A stretch of 64,000 nt of DNA from Hoplostethus atlanticus (GCA_034670405.1 JAXDDX010000049.1:2108001-2172000); one strand, 5' to 3'. Positions 50,167-63,075 are shown, counted from the stretch's first letter. Numbers and translations are program-made. Notes: a model not told the origin generated them from the sequence alone.

Positions 50167-53100
50167 TAAAAAAAAAAAAGTTTTTAAAAGATAGAAAATT
50201 TATTGGCTAAAAAAAGGGAAGGGGCTTTTAAAAAAAATGATGCGGGTTTTTAAATGGAAGGATGGCGGGAAAAATTCAATTCCGGGGTTTTTTAGGGGGT
50301 TTTCAATATCTAATGTTAAAACAAACTTTCATTCTACTTTTTGGCAGAGTAGGTGTAAGCAAAAACCCAAATATGCCCAACGGGGGTTTTTTTTTTTTTT
50401 GGACATTCCCCAGTAATGCTTTCATCTTCATTTTTTAACCCCCCGAATAAGATATGGAATTATAGAAAAAAAATTAGTAAGACTTTTAAATCTAAGGAGG
50501 TTAAAGTAGGGGTAACAAAGGGTTTTTCCCGGCCCAAAGGGGAAAAAGTTTTTAGGAAAGGGCCCAAAGGGGAGTTTGTGTTTTAAAACCCCAAAAATTT
50601 TTTAGCATTATCTAACCGTGGGGAAATTATGACGGTTTTTCCCCCAGGCCCTAGGAAAAAATTTAAAAAAAATTCGGATATTACTAAAAAAGGAGGTTTT
50701 TAGAAAAACAACTAATTTATGAAGCATTAAAAACCTTTGGGGGTTTCTTTTCGGGGCCCAAAAATTTAGGCATTGTTTTTTCAGGGGACAGTGGCTTTTT
50801 TTGGGGAAATTCACCCCGGAATTATTTTCCCTTTGGGTTTTTCAGAGCGGGGAAAGGGCCTTTTTGACGCAGTTTTTTTTTAGGGAAAACCCCCGGTGGT
50901 TTCCCCATGGGGGGAATTTTTTAAACCAAATGTTTTTTTAAAACGGGAATAGCTTATCAGTTTTGGAGTAGCCCAATTTCCCCCCCCAAAGTTTTTAATT
51001 TTACGGAACGCGTAAGAAAAAATTTGATTTTTTGACAAGACTCCCCTCGTCCCTTCCCCAAAAATTTACTATCGGGACATCGAGTTTTTAAAGAAAGCCC
51101 AAAACCAAACCCAATTTCCCTTTTTCCCCTAGGGAAAAATTTCATTTTAAATATACACTTTAGCCCTATTAAAAGAGCCCTATAGACAGGTCAAAATGGT
51201 ACCCAACCCGCGCTAGGGATGAGGGAAAGTTACCAGCGTATTTTTTAAAAATTTCAAGGGGCCCAGTGCTTTGGGATTTTACGGAACCAGTACACATTTA
51301 GGGGAGAGGGTTTGGCGGCATTTTCCCGCAGTTTTTTCCCAAAAGGGGGCCCACCCCCTTTTAAAAAAAAGGCCGGGACCACGCAAAACCCTTTTAAAAA
51401 AATTCGGGCCGATAAAATTTGTAGCGGGTGTTGCAAATATAGAAAAGCCGCCAAAAGACAAGAAGAACCCCCAAAAATCCCGGGTGGGTTTTTTGGTCCC
51501 GTTTTTTTTTTAAAAGCCCCAATTTAAATTCCCCCACCAGTCGTGGGGGGGGGTTCCAAAATTTTTTAAAAGACCCCAAGAAAAAAAAAATTAAAAGCGT
51601 GGGTCACTTTTAAGAAGAACTTTTTAAAACCCCTTAAAGGCCCGAAAAGATTATGCAAAGGATAAATTTTAATTTAAATTTAGAAAAAGGGCCCCTTTAT
51701 ACACAGTATGTCAGGGGAAATGTTTTTAAGGGGAAAATTTGGATTTTAATTCCCCGAGGGAACAAAATTTGGGCAATAAAAAAATTCCAATTATTAAAAG
51801 GGGTTTAACGCCTCGGGTGGCCATCACGGGACAGGGGGTCCTTTAGAGTTTTACATATGGGGCAAGCACCCGGAAGACTATATGATTTTAAAAAACCCCT
51901 TTTTTTTGCTTTCCTTTGTTAAAAACAGGGAAAGCTAAAGGTAAGATATAGGGGCCTTTGGGTGGATGGGTAAGGGTTTTATAAATTTCCCCGGGCTGTA
52001 ACTATTCCCCCGGGTCGTTTTATGGGGGATAGTTTGGTTTAGCAGTTTTTTCAATACCTAGTATCGGGATATAAAATTTTTGCTAAATATGGATGGGAAA
52101 GTTTGGGAAAAGCCCCAATTTTAAATTGGGGTTTTTTTTAAAAGTTGTGCCGGGGCCCACACAGGGCCCCCCGATTCTTTTCCCCAGGGAAAAATGAGGG
52201 GCTAAAGGAGAGGTTCGCCCTTTAGGGCACCCAGTCATTTGAAAAAACGGGATTTCGGGGGCCCTGTTCACCCCGTTTTAATTTTTTCAAAAAAAATTAT
52301 TATTTGAAAGGGGTTGATTTAAATTTAAATTCTTAGGAAAAAGTGTTTTTTTGCTTCATGTTAGGGGGTAAACCCAATACACGGTGTTAAAATCTTGTTG
52401 TCTTTAGCGTTTTTTTGGTTAAAAAAAAGGTTTTTTGGGGGATAGTATCAAGCGGGGCCACCCCAAAGCTTTCCCCCCCATATTTAATGCTAAATCCCCA
52501 TGGGGGGAAATGTTTTTTCTATTTTAAAAACTACTCCATACGGCGGGGGTACCAGATTTTGAAATTTAAAGACAATTTTTTTTTGGGGGTCGGGATCCTA
52601 AATTTTTCATTATGGTTTGTTGACAAAAAGCTTTTCCAGGGCAAAAGGTCGAAACCCCTTCAGATTTAAAATTATGATACGGGTTTCCCTAGTATTTTCC
52701 CGGACGGGAAAAATATCCGTAAAAATTTTTTCCAACCGATTTTAAAAAAACGATATTTACCAGGGGTTTTTTAAATTTTAATTAGGCAAAAGGGCGACAG
52801 CTGAAAGACCGGGGGGGGCTAGCCCCTCTTTGATGATTTTGACAAAAGGCAAATAATTGTTTTTTTTTTAATTTAAAATTGCAAAGGGCTGTGGACAACA
52901 CGTTTTAAATGATCAGAACAGGAAATGTCGGCTAAGGCCCCGGTTAAAAAACAGTTTGGCTGAAAATTTAAACCCTGATTGTTTATGCTTTTTTTATGAC
53001 TTTTATTTCAAAAATTACCCAATGCGGGAAAAGTACTTTTGGGGGCCCACTATTAATTTTAAACCAACCAGATAAAATTCCCTAGAGCTGACATGGGTTT

Positions 53101-55125
53101 TATTGAAAAATTCCCCAAAAAGGGGCTTTTTTTTTTTGGGGAGTGTTTGGTTGTGTTCAGTTTTCCCTACGAAATTGAAAGAGGGGGGGCCCCCCCATGT
53201 GTTTAGTCAAAAAGACCCAGCACGTTTTCCCCGGTGAAATTGGGTTGGAATTTCCATAAACCCCCGTGAGGGCTTTATTTTTTTGTTTTTGGAAATCCCC
53301 CTTGGCATTCTGGACCCCATATACAGTTTTCCAAACCATTTACGGGGACAATGTGTTTTATTCTACACCCCAAGTAAAAGACAATTGGTCCAATCTGGGA
53401 AAAACATTTTTGTGTTTTTTTATTTAATTTTCAAGAAGGGGGTGTCCTAAAAAAATGTATTAAAAAAGTTATAGTGTAATCTGCCCTGTTCGATGTTTTG
53501 GGTTTCTGTAAAATTTTTTTAACCGGATACGGGCCCGAATATGTTTTACCCATTACGATTTTCCCGGGATCCCGGGAGTGCATGTGCTAGTTTGGGTAAT
53601 ATATTTTTCCATCATGTTTAGGGAGGTGATGAAAAAAAAAACGACCCAAGTCAAAAAATTTTTTTTTTTTTTTTCGCTTTTAGTGTTTTTTTTTTAAACA
53701 TGAAAGATTTTTTTTTAAGCAATACAAAATACAAAAAAAAAAATTATATTTCATTCAATAAGGGTAATATACAAAAAAAAATAAAAAGAGGAAAAAAAAA
53801 AACATTTGAACAAACAAAAAAAAAAAAACCAAAAAAACAAAAAATATTAAAACAGTAGGTACCCCAAAACTTTTAAAATGGGTCCGAAAATAAAAAATGT
53901 TCTTTTTCACGGGAAAACTTTTTACTACCCGAGAAGAAGGGCTCTGGGAGCTCAAATTTTCGATTGGGGAAAAAAGGCATTATTTATATCCCGTAAACCC
54001 AAGGGGGCTTGCCGGGTGTTGGGGGATAGAGGTTTTTGAGGCAATTTTGATCAGTAGGCTTTTTTAAAAAAAGCGCCAAACCTAAAAGGTTGGAAGAATC
54101 ATTAAATTGTTTGGGAAACGGGGAATTCTTCAAAAATCTTAAAATGTGGAAAAAACCCCTTTTTCACATGCCATTAACAATAAGTTCCCCAAAGGCCCGT
54201 ATGTAAAACATTTTTTGGATTTTGCATTTTAAGGATGGGGTTTTCGTTACTTTCCCCCTTTTTTGAGGTATTGTGTTTTTTGAACCCCCTCAACCCCAAC
54301 GGCATTTTTTTTTTTTTTCAGCCCTGTTTATCTTTATTACATTTAACCAAAATCATTTATGAGGAAGGGTTTTGAGCGTTTAAAAATTTCCCTTTTTTTG
54401 GGCACCCCGTTAAACCAATTTGGGCAAAAAACGCTGTAGAACACGAGGGATATTTTTTTTGCTTTTTATGAAAAATCGGTGTTTGGAAACCCCCAAAACA
54501 TTCAGTATTTTCCTTATCCGTTTATTTTCGGGGTTGTCTAATTTGATTTGCGGGGAGCACTGGGTTTTTTTATTGCTTGAGTTTATGTTGTGGTAACCCG
54601 TACAATTTTTTTTTTGGGTAAGTTCCATGTGTCGGGGAAAAATTTACAACCTCTTGAAATAAGGGCTGGTGATAAAGGGTTTAAAGCGGGACCCAAAACG
54701 GGGAAAAGAAAAACCCGGTCCCCGTTGTTAAAACAAAAATTTCTTTCTTAAAATTTGAAACCCTTTTATCGGCCCGCAAACCCGGTCCCTTCTTTTGTTT
54801 TTTAAAGTTTATACTGCGTCTTGTTAAAGGTTTAGCCCCTTTTTTTTGAATTTAAGGGGTATTTGCAAATTTTTGTTGTTTAAAAACATTTGTGGAGTAG
54901 TTTAGAAAAAATTTCCTTTATTGGGAGGCCCGGGGCCTTATATAATAAAATTTTAGGGGTCTCTGTTTCTATGAATTGGTTTACGCCCTTTTCCGGGGGG
55001 TCATTGTTTTTTTTTGGAGTAGACAATGGGTGGTCTGACAAACCCCAAACCGTTTTGGTCCTTTGAGAAACCGAAGTCTTTGGGTTTTAATTTTTTTTTG
55101 GGGTTTTTTTTTTTTTTTTGGTTTT

Positions 55126-55157
<32 letters not shown>

Positions 55158-55779
55158 TTTTTGTTGGGTTTTTTTAAATTTATTTGTTTTTTTTTTTAAA
55201 ATAAAGAAAGGATGGTTGGGGGTTTAAGCTTTTGGTCTTTTTTTTCCCTAAAAATATTTGCCCCTTTAAAAAAACAGTGATTTCCAAAGGGTTAATTACC
55301 CTTTTTTAAAAACAAAAATTTTGGTTTTTTAAATTTTACCCGCCCCGAAAAAAATTCTCAAGTACCAAACATGAGGTTTTTTTTTTCGGGGGTTTTTTAA
55401 ATTTTTTTAAAAACTTTGGATTCCTTCCCCAATTTATTCCTTATTTTAACAAATTATTTTTTGGGGGTTAAAAGGGGTTGCAAAGAAAAAGAAATGGGAT
55501 TTCCTTAACAAAAAATTTATTTCCCTTATTTTCAACCCAAAATTTGACAAAAGGTTTTTAAAATTTGGGGAAAGGGGAAAGAAAACAAACTTTTAACCGG
55601 AAAAGGTTTCCGATTATTTAAAACCTTCTTTTTTTAAAATTTGGGGCCTTGAACCAAAAAAGGATGTGAAAAGGGAAAACCTTCTTGTTTAAACCCTCTC
55701 AGGGTTTTTTTACTGTAGGTTTTAAGGCCCCGAGCCTTTCTTTTTTTTTGCTTGAATTTGGTTCTTTTCTCTGTAGTTA

Positions 55780-58700
55780 TTAAACCCCCCCGTAGCTGAT
55801 TGCCCCAAAGTTTTCAACCCGTCTGCCTTTGTGTTCTTGGGGCGTGACAACTGCGGCGTTTTTTGGGGTTTTGGGGTGGGCACCCCTTACAATTTTTTCC
55901 ACGACTTGTTTTGATGTTGCAGTAGGGTAGCATTTAGGACCTATGACAGTAATCGGTAATTTTAATTTCCTGCTCGGAACCCCAGATTTCACCCTTTATT
56001 TATTCATCTGTCAAAACCCCAAAAAAAGACCCCCCTGGTGGAATCCCTTCCCCCCCCCGTGACACAAAGATTATTATCGGTGTTAAATAAAGACCCTTCT
56101 TGTAAAATTTTTCCCCAAAAACGTACAGCCTGAGTTGGCCCTGGGCGGGGGGTCATTGCCCCCCACAAAAACATTTAAATTCTAGGTTAGGGGGCTTCCT
56201 AGTTTTGTAGCGGCCCCTGACCGAGCCACCGTGTCAGAGATTTAAGGAAAACTGACGTACAAAATATTGTCGTAAAAATGAACTGTAAAGGAAAACGTTT
56301 TTAGGTCAGTTTAGTTGGGGGTAGTAAGGGGCCGTACGGGAGGAAAAAACGTCCCCCACAAGCTGTTCAAAAAGAGCTTGTTACAGCTTTTTGACGCTTT
56401 ATTACAAGGGTTTTTTGGGATTTTAGTTTTTATGCCCTTTTCTGTGTAGGAAATTTTTGTACTGTGTTGTGCCTGAAAATTTTTTATAGGGTGGGGTTTT
56501 CCTTTAAGCCCCTTGCTTACACTTTTAAAAAGGGTTTTTAAAAATTTTTAAACGAGTGTCTGAATGTTGGGGGAAAAACCCTACCTCGTCAAAGGTCGTT
56601 TTTTGTATCCCTTTTTTAAGAGCTTTTTGAGTTTGAATGACACCCCTGTGTTTTAATTTTGTTCTTCTTCCCTATGTGCCGGGATTTTAGATGTTGGTTA
56701 AGCTCCCGCGGCCTTTTTGGGAAAAGGGGAAAAATAATTTTTCATGACAAACTGTATGGGAGGCCCCAGGGTGATTTCGACCTTTGGGGGGAGTACAGAA
56801 ACCCCTTTCCCCAAAACCAAAAATTTCTTATCGAAAAGGGCTCAAATTTTCTAAAGATAAATTTTTGGGTGTCCCAAGGATATGGTTCCCAGGGCTGCAC
56901 TGTGGGGTAAAAGAGAAGTGAAGTCGTAGAAACCCGATTTTTTTTAAAGGGGTTGTATGTTGTTTTTAGTAGTTTATAGGCATTTGTTTGGGCCCCCCAA
57001 AATAGAGCTTTTCGTGGGTTTAAACCTTGTGGGGGGTTTGTAGGTTTCCCCCAAAAACCCCTTTTAAAAAAGCCCTCTGTTTTTTCTTTTTTCCCCTTCA
57101 CAATTTTAGATAATTCCACACAGGGGACCCTAGTCTTTTTTGAGGACTGGATTTTAACACTAAATCCTTTTCTTTTCGACCAAATTCGAAACCTGTGAAG
57201 GATTTTTATGGGCCCGGGTTGTAGAAAGATAAAAACCGGTGATAAAAAAAACCCGCAAATTCGTGGGGCCCTATGGGTGTTTGGGGGCATATTTGTAAAG
57301 AAAGGGGCCAAACTGCTTTTCTTCCCGCATTTGGGGGCGTGTTGAATTTATACCCTGTGGTTTGCTAAAAATCAAAACCCCTTTGGAAAGGAGACTTCGA
57401 AAAAGGTTTTTGTGGGTGGTTTTACATATGCTCCCCGTATGTTTAGAGTAAAAGTGTTTCCGGAAAAATTTTGTTTTGTAGATGGCCCTACAGCATGATG
57501 CCCGTGTTGGTGATGAGGGGAAACAAAACCTTTAAAAAAGAATGAGGGGTTTTTAGGGAAAGGCCCCTACACGCCCTTTTGTTTTAAAAAAACAAAATTT
57601 GGAAAAATAGCGTCCCAAATTCTTTTGGGAAATCAAAAAAATCTCTTTACGGACGGGTGTTTTTTCCCGGTCATGAATGTGTTTTGTCCCCTCTGACTTT
57701 TTTCGTATATAATAGGAAGGGTCTGGGTAAGGGCCCATGTAGGGGTTCATTCGCTTTGTATTTTAAAAGTGTTTGGGGGAAAAAACCCCCTTTTTACATC
57801 GTCCCAAAACCAACGCTGCGGGGGGTTTTTGACAATCGCCCTAAGGGGGAAAGCTAAAAAATTACCCCAACTGTTTGAATGCTTCTTCGACTCAGAATTT
57901 ACCCCACTTCCCCGGGGGGACCCGTTTAGGTGTAATGCCCCGTCTTGTAAAATTTCCCCTCATTAAATTTTAGTTGTCGAATCCCGAGGCTTGTGTGTAC
58001 AAATGTGTAAATTTTTTTTACCCTTCACACTTTACTGTCTGACCCCAAAATTTTTGGACAATTGAGAGGTGGCCCCCCGGGTCAAAAAATGTTATTGCAG
58101 TCAAAAATTTTCTCGTGTCTCCCATCCTTTTTTAGCGAGTTTTTAAAACATTTGAAGAAAGTTTTTTGTTTTTAGACGTTCCCCTTTGGGGTAGGGGTGG
58201 ATGTAGCAAGTGTGAAACTCGTAGCGAGGGGGTCCCCAGTGTTACACTTTCTTCTGAGCATGTTTTTGGAAACGGTATATCGCTACCGTCAGCGGTTTTT
58301 GGGGGTTTTTGGGACAAAAAATAATTACCCCACAAGTCGATATTTTGAACGTTTGCCGGGGAAATAAATCCCTGTGGTTTTTGGGGAAAAAAGGCAATGT
58401 GTTTTATAACATTTCTTTGATTAAATTAGGCTCACTGGCCAAATTTTTTCGTTGGGGCCCGGGGGGTGGGGAAAAGTGTTAGACACGTTTCAGTGGGAAA
58501 TTTTCTTTGTTGGGTTTCCCGTATGAATTTTCATGGTTTTTCCGGGATTCGCAGAGAGAGTGTTTCCGAAAAAAGTTTTCTTTTACAATAAGGTGGTAGT
58601 TTTTCATTGTGGGAGTTTTTAAACCTTTTAGTGTTTGGGTGGGGCTTGTCGCTGTTTGATAAAAACCCGGTTTTTGCGTGATTGGGGTGGTGGAAAATTT

Positions 58701-59665
58701 GGGAAATTTTTTAAAATTTAAGGGTGCCTTCAAAACTAGAGGGCATCAGGGAAAGTATCCCTTTTGAAAAAGGGTGTATTTCCCCCAAATTCTGTGCATT
58801 TTCTTGATAAGCCCTCTCCCCCTGGGAAATTTTTACTGCCCCAAACCCTAACTTTTGCATTATTTCTGCAATGATTTTCGTTCGTTGTACGACAATTGAG
58901 CTTAGGGTGAGCAATAAGTGGAAAAAGCACAGAATTTTTCCCCATGTTTTGGGGCTTTAAAGACAAGGTCTTTTTTTTACGGAAATTAAACTCATCATAA
59001 GGTTATGGGTCCCAATTTCAAAAAGTTAAACCTCCCCCCTTTTGTTTGGGGGACTGTAAGACAAATTCTAATTTTTGTCATCTGTAGGGTTTTGGGATTA
59101 CTCTGAAACCCCTGTGCTTTGCTTAAAAAAAAAAGTCGCAATTTTAGTATCCCTCAGGGTTTTAAAACGGTTTTTAAAAATCGTAAACGAGAGAGGGACC
59201 GAAACTCATTTAACCGATGCCTGCCGGGATTCTCTGTACAGTGGTTATCACATCCCGTTGGTTGTGTCTCACAGATTTTGGGAAAAAACTTTTAAATTAT
59301 CAAAGATATGCTTTAAATTATTGGTGCCCAAACTTCCCCCGCATTAAAACCCTGGGATATTTCGGTGTTTGAAAAGGGGCCATCCCCCCGTATCTCTTGG
59401 CCCCAAAATTTGGTGTTGGCCGGATAACTATTATGCTCAAAAAACATTTTCCCGTGATTCGGGTGTGTAGGTTCAATTTGTCAAAGCTCTCTGCTGTAGC
59501 TGTCATCGCCTCCCCTTCTCTCATTAAATAAGCCGGTTCCATGTTTCTTTGCTGTAAAGGAAGGTGTATCCAAACCCTCTCACTATACTTTTTAGTCCCA
59601 TATTTCAAACTTTTCAACAAGCTACATTGGGTGGCTGTGTCTAATTCATCAAAGTCTTGCGGCAA
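55780..59665 (-). pseudogene. Polinton protein-primed DNA polymerase B, frame broken many times
   Basis: Landmarks of Polinton/adenovirus-type PolB occur in the right order on the minus strand. These are an exonuclease-side segment GPYPDPSYY (57,709-57,738), a degraded GGRTNA-like segment RKALFWGAQTNAYKL (about 56,973-57,014), a degraded motif A region (SLLFYPTVQ, about 56,893-56,922), motif B KLFLNSLWG (56,353-56,379), a degraded motif C with a TD core (about 56,070-56,087), and GPKCYPTAT (55,915-55,941). A clean 115-codon frame at 59,318-59,665 may be the N-terminal part, but this is tentative. Spacing suits a protein of roughly 1,200-1,300 residues. Frame changes between segments coincide with base-run distortions, so the breaks may be sequencing error rather than true mutations. 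Confidence 0.75.
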
Positions 59666-61403
59666 AATCTCATCTACCCTGTATCCCCAAACGGTTTTAG
59701 CCTGAAGACCAAGTCTTGCTCCTCCCCATATCTTTATCCCTCATTAGTGGGTATGTTTATGGGTTTTCTTGAAATTTTTACGACCCTTCACTGATTTTAC
59801 GATCTTTTCAGGGTTTTTTCAACAGCAAAAAAAAAAAAAAAAAACCCTTTGCAATTAAAGTATTCCCAAAAAAAAACCCCTAAAAACCCGGGTGACACTT
59901 TTTGGTATATTTCACAAATAAAAATTTTTTTTTTGTCGGAAAAGTTTTTATCTCAGCAAGAAGGTCTGTGTGTGATGGGCGTATCGCGAGTTTTGTTTTC
60001 TTGATGGCTTGTTTATGCTAAACAAAAATTTTTGGGGGGAAAAATCGTGAGCTGTTCATAAAATTCATTATTTTTTTAAAAAAAGATTTGGATATGCCTC
60101 CCATGCGCAAATTCCCCGGATTTGCTCAACAATTGGACATTCGATTTGCTCACCCTTGCAGTTTACGGGCGGGTGGCGGTTTTGGCGGTTTTGGGTTTGA
60201 CGGACTTTTCTTCGTGAAAATCTGTGTCAGCCCCAAAATCAAAACGATCCCGAGGTTTCATGTCGTCATCAAATAGCTTGGGCCGATGCGGAAATTTTAA
60301 AACTTCCCGGGAGGCGCTGTTCCCTCCACCCTTACTAAAAAAAAAGACACATTAGATGGTATAGTCATTAGGGGAAATTTTTATAAAAGGGATTTAATTT
60401 TAGGTTTTTTAAAAATGGATGTTTAGGGGGTTAATTTTATTTCCGTTTTCAGAAAACTTGTGCGGTTTTTTTTCCTTTGGCCCTGTGTTCAGGTTTTTTT
60501 AAAAAGACGATTTGAAATGTTATTACATATTGTTCAAAATTTTTTTAAAGCCCCGGTTGATGTTTTTTTAAAAAAAAAAGAATGAAAAATATGAGATTTG
60601 GTTTATTTTTAAATTTTAATTTTAATTTATATCAAAAATTCCCGGTGTTTTGGGGGGAAAAAAATTTTTTAAAGGGGAAACCTTTTGTGCGCGGGTTTTT
60701 TTTCCCGAAGATAAGGGGAAAAGCTTTAAACAAAAATGAACGTTAAAATCGTTGAAAAATTAAATCATTTTTTAAAAAATCCCGGTTTTAAAAAATATGC
60801 GCCCGAATGTAGAAATTTAAAAAAATACTTTTGGGTTTGGGGTTTAAAGTCGGGGACCCCTGGTATAGATTTTAAAGTTCCTGGTTGATTTTAATTTATT
60901 TTGTTTCTTTCTAGAGAGAAATAGGGGAAAAAAAAATAGAAATCGTGTATAGGCGTTAAATAGTTTAAATACGTGGTAATGCATCTCAAACTAAAAAACC
61001 TTTATTTGAATACATTGGATTTACCGTGGCTTGTAGAGGCCTCTGTAAATCCCCAAATGTGTTGCATTCCCCCCCAATTTACCAAAACAAAAAGAAAAAC
61101 AAATCGTATTAGTTTTTATAAAAATGGGCTTTTTGGTTTAAAGAATATTTAATAGTTAAATAGAATACTTACAGTAAACAAACATTTGTTTTTGGTTTTG
61201 GTCGATTCCGCAGGTTGAAACCCCGTTTGCGAAAAAAAGGGGGGGGTTTTGGGGGTTATGCAATGCGGGATGCGTTTCGGGTGGGCAACATACATCGGTC
61301 CGTGCGCCCTTTTATCCCCAAAGGGCGACTTTCGAAATTAAAACTTTCACATTTTAAAATTTTTGCGCTCCCAAAAGTAACGTGGGATTGGGCGGTTTAA
61401 ACC

Positions 61404-61649
61404 TTAATTTCTATCGTTTTTAAAAACCCGATGTTGGCGTTCGCCCCCCCCCTTGCGACCCAAAAAAGGCCTTTTGCCCCGAGCGTGCCAATTTGTTTGG
61501 CAATAAACCCCTTTATTTATCATCCGAAATAGTTTCCCCAATAGGGATTTAAAAAAAATTTTTAAAAAATATGGGGAAGTCCACCATCCCCAAAGGGCAT
61601 CTTCATCAGTGTCCAAAACAAAATTTTGGTTTTTGTCCCAAGGTATCAT
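61404..61649 (-). other. unrecognised open frame inside the Polinton
   Basis: An 81-codon minus frame starting MIPWDKNQNFVLDTDEDALW, with less run distortion than its surroundings. It is on the same strand as PolB and upstream of it. I do not recognise it; it may be part of a structural or accessory Polinton gene. Confidence 0.25.
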
Positions 61650-62055
61650 ACAGACACTCGTTCTGAGGCCCGGGCCCTATCCCACGGACTGTGGTTTTGT
61701 GTGTATGGTTTTGTTTTTTGTGTGTGTGTGTGGGGGATGTGGTTGGGGCGCACCCATGTGACAAAAACATTATTTATAAAAAACCAAAACCTTTTTTAAA
61801 AGGACTATCTTTTCACATTAGATTCTTTTTGTTGTTGGTTGTGTCCCGTGAAATTTTGCCTGTCTATTATTTTCTAATTTTTTGAAGTTTTTTTTAAAAT
61901 ATTTTGGTTTTATTATAACATGGCCAAATAGCCCTTTTCCTTTTACCCAAATTTGTATATCAACAGTGATGTAAAGATAAGTCCTAGGGGGGGTTTTTAT
62001 TTTTAGTAAAGAAAAAATCAGGGTTTTTAAAAACCCCAAAACCCGCATTTGCCAT

Positions 62056-62470
62056 AGATCAATAGACTTCCTTAAGGATTATAAAACAAATTGTCCATTG
62101 TCCATTGTTTGACAAGTGGTCAGTTAATGAGTATAAACAAAAACACTTTCCCATAGCTCTCCAGATGTCACACACAGATCCCCGTTGTCCCCTTGTTTGA
62201 CACTGATCAGTTAATGAACATAAAACTAAAACAGACCATAGTGCCCCTGGCAACACCCAGATCACCATTGACCATTGATTGACACTGATCAATAGACTTC
62301 CTTAAGGATTATAACACAAAAAACAGTCTCATGTGACATCCCACCATCCCGAAGAAGCACATCTGACATAGATCAACACCCTTCTGAACAATGGGAGCAT
62401 AAAACTAAAACAGGCCATAGTGTCCCTTGTGACACACAGCTCCCATTGTTTGAACCTGGTCAGTTAATGA
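62056..62470. repeat. subterminal interspersed repeats of the Polinton
   Basis: The phrase GATCAATAGACTTCCTTAAG occurs at about 62,057 and again at about 62,287. A second phrase of the type GTCAGTTAATGAGTATAAAC occurs at about 62,119, 62,206 (variant GATCAGTTAATGAACATAAA) and 62,459. Together they form a degenerate repeat array just inside the right end. Confidence 0.7.
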
Positions 62471-62478
62471 GTATAAAC

Positions 62479-62824
62479 CTAAAAACACATTCCATAGCCC
62501 CCAGGTGGTCCCACAACCCCACAATGCCCCTCAGTTGGTCATTACCCCCCGTTTCAGGATCACAAGAGCAATTGAATGACACATCCACCCACATCCTCGG
62601 GAATACCTCCTCATTAGGGTCATTCAATAATTAAAAGGTCTCAGATTTCCCCATTGTCCATTTAAAACTAAAACACTTTCCCATAGCCCCCAGGTGTCCT
62701 ACAACCCCCAATGCCCCTCAGTTGGTCAATACCTCCCTTTCAGGATCAAAAGCCCAAATGAATGACGCTTCCACCCACACACCCGGAAATACCTCATCAT
62801 TAGGATCATTAAATAATTAAAAGG
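62479..62824. repeat. two tandem copies of a ~160-bp subterminal repeat
   Basis: Copy 1 covers 62,479-62,638 and copy 2 covers 62,668-62,824. Both run from a CTAAAACAC-like start through CCATAGCCCCCAGGTG and ATGCCCCTCAGTTGGTCA to AATAATTAAAAGG. The second copy overlaps the extended right terminal repeat. Confidence 0.8.
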
Positions 62825-63075
62825 ACACAACATGACACATCACACAGGGCATCATTCAAAGCTGACACATTACTGACAGGCTGTCAATCAAAATTGTCAA
62901 CTTTGACAAACTGTCAATCAAAAGGACGTCAGACAAGCTGTCAATCAAACCTGTCAAATACTGACAAGCTGTCAATCAAAACTGTCACCTTTGACAAGCT
63001 GTCAATCAATCAAATGGGGTCAAAGGTCAATCCATCAAACTTTTTTTGACAGGAGGCGGTACATATATTACTACT
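62640..63075 (-). repeat. right terminal inverted repeat of the Polinton
   Basis: Exact inverted partner of the left end over 191 bp, then recognisable partner of the left sequence further in. This copy has ordinary base composition throughout and so serves as the reference for what the left copy should look like. Confidence 0.92.

Larger units (their letters stand above)
47610..62050. other. region of abnormal run-rich sequence, probably low-quality consensus
   Basis: Here the sequence changes abruptly to long runs of A, T, G and C (for example a run of about 32 A near 50,130-50,161 and dense T runs near 55,090-55,200), with very few open frames. The change falls inside the left terminal repeat, whose inverted partner is normal. 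Outside the PolB landmarks no gene in this stretch can be supported. Open frames of 60-140 codons here, such as 47,658-48,077 on the plus strand, are rich in G, F, K and P and are not credible genes. Confidence 0.8.
47419..63075. mobile_element. Maverick/Polinton element, 15,657 bp, with both ends and target duplication
   Basis: The element is bounded by inverted copies of AGTAGTAATATATGTACCGC and flanked on both sides by CACACG (47,413-47,418 and 63,076-63,081). A 6-bp duplication, termini starting AG, inverted repeats of hundreds of bases and a length of 15-20 kb together are the published hallmarks of Maverick/Polinton transposons, which are large virus-like self-synthesising elements. On the minus strand the ordered landmarks of a protein-primed family B DNA polymerase are present (55.8-59.7 kb). 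I could not recognise the integrase, packaging ATPase, protease or capsid genes expected of the class, because the interior is heavily corrupted. The element sits in the intergenic region about 4.9 kb downstream of esm1 and interrupts no recognised gene. Confidence 0.92.

Noticed and set aside
56742-57311. 189-codon minus frame as an independent gene
   Set aside because: It contains two polymerase landmarks and continues in other frames on both sides, so it is a fragment of PolB.
47419-63075. A Teratorn-type (piggyBac plus herpesvirus) giant element
   Set aside because: The target duplication is 6 bp, not TTAA, the size is about 16 kb, and the polymerase landmarks are of the protein-primed type.
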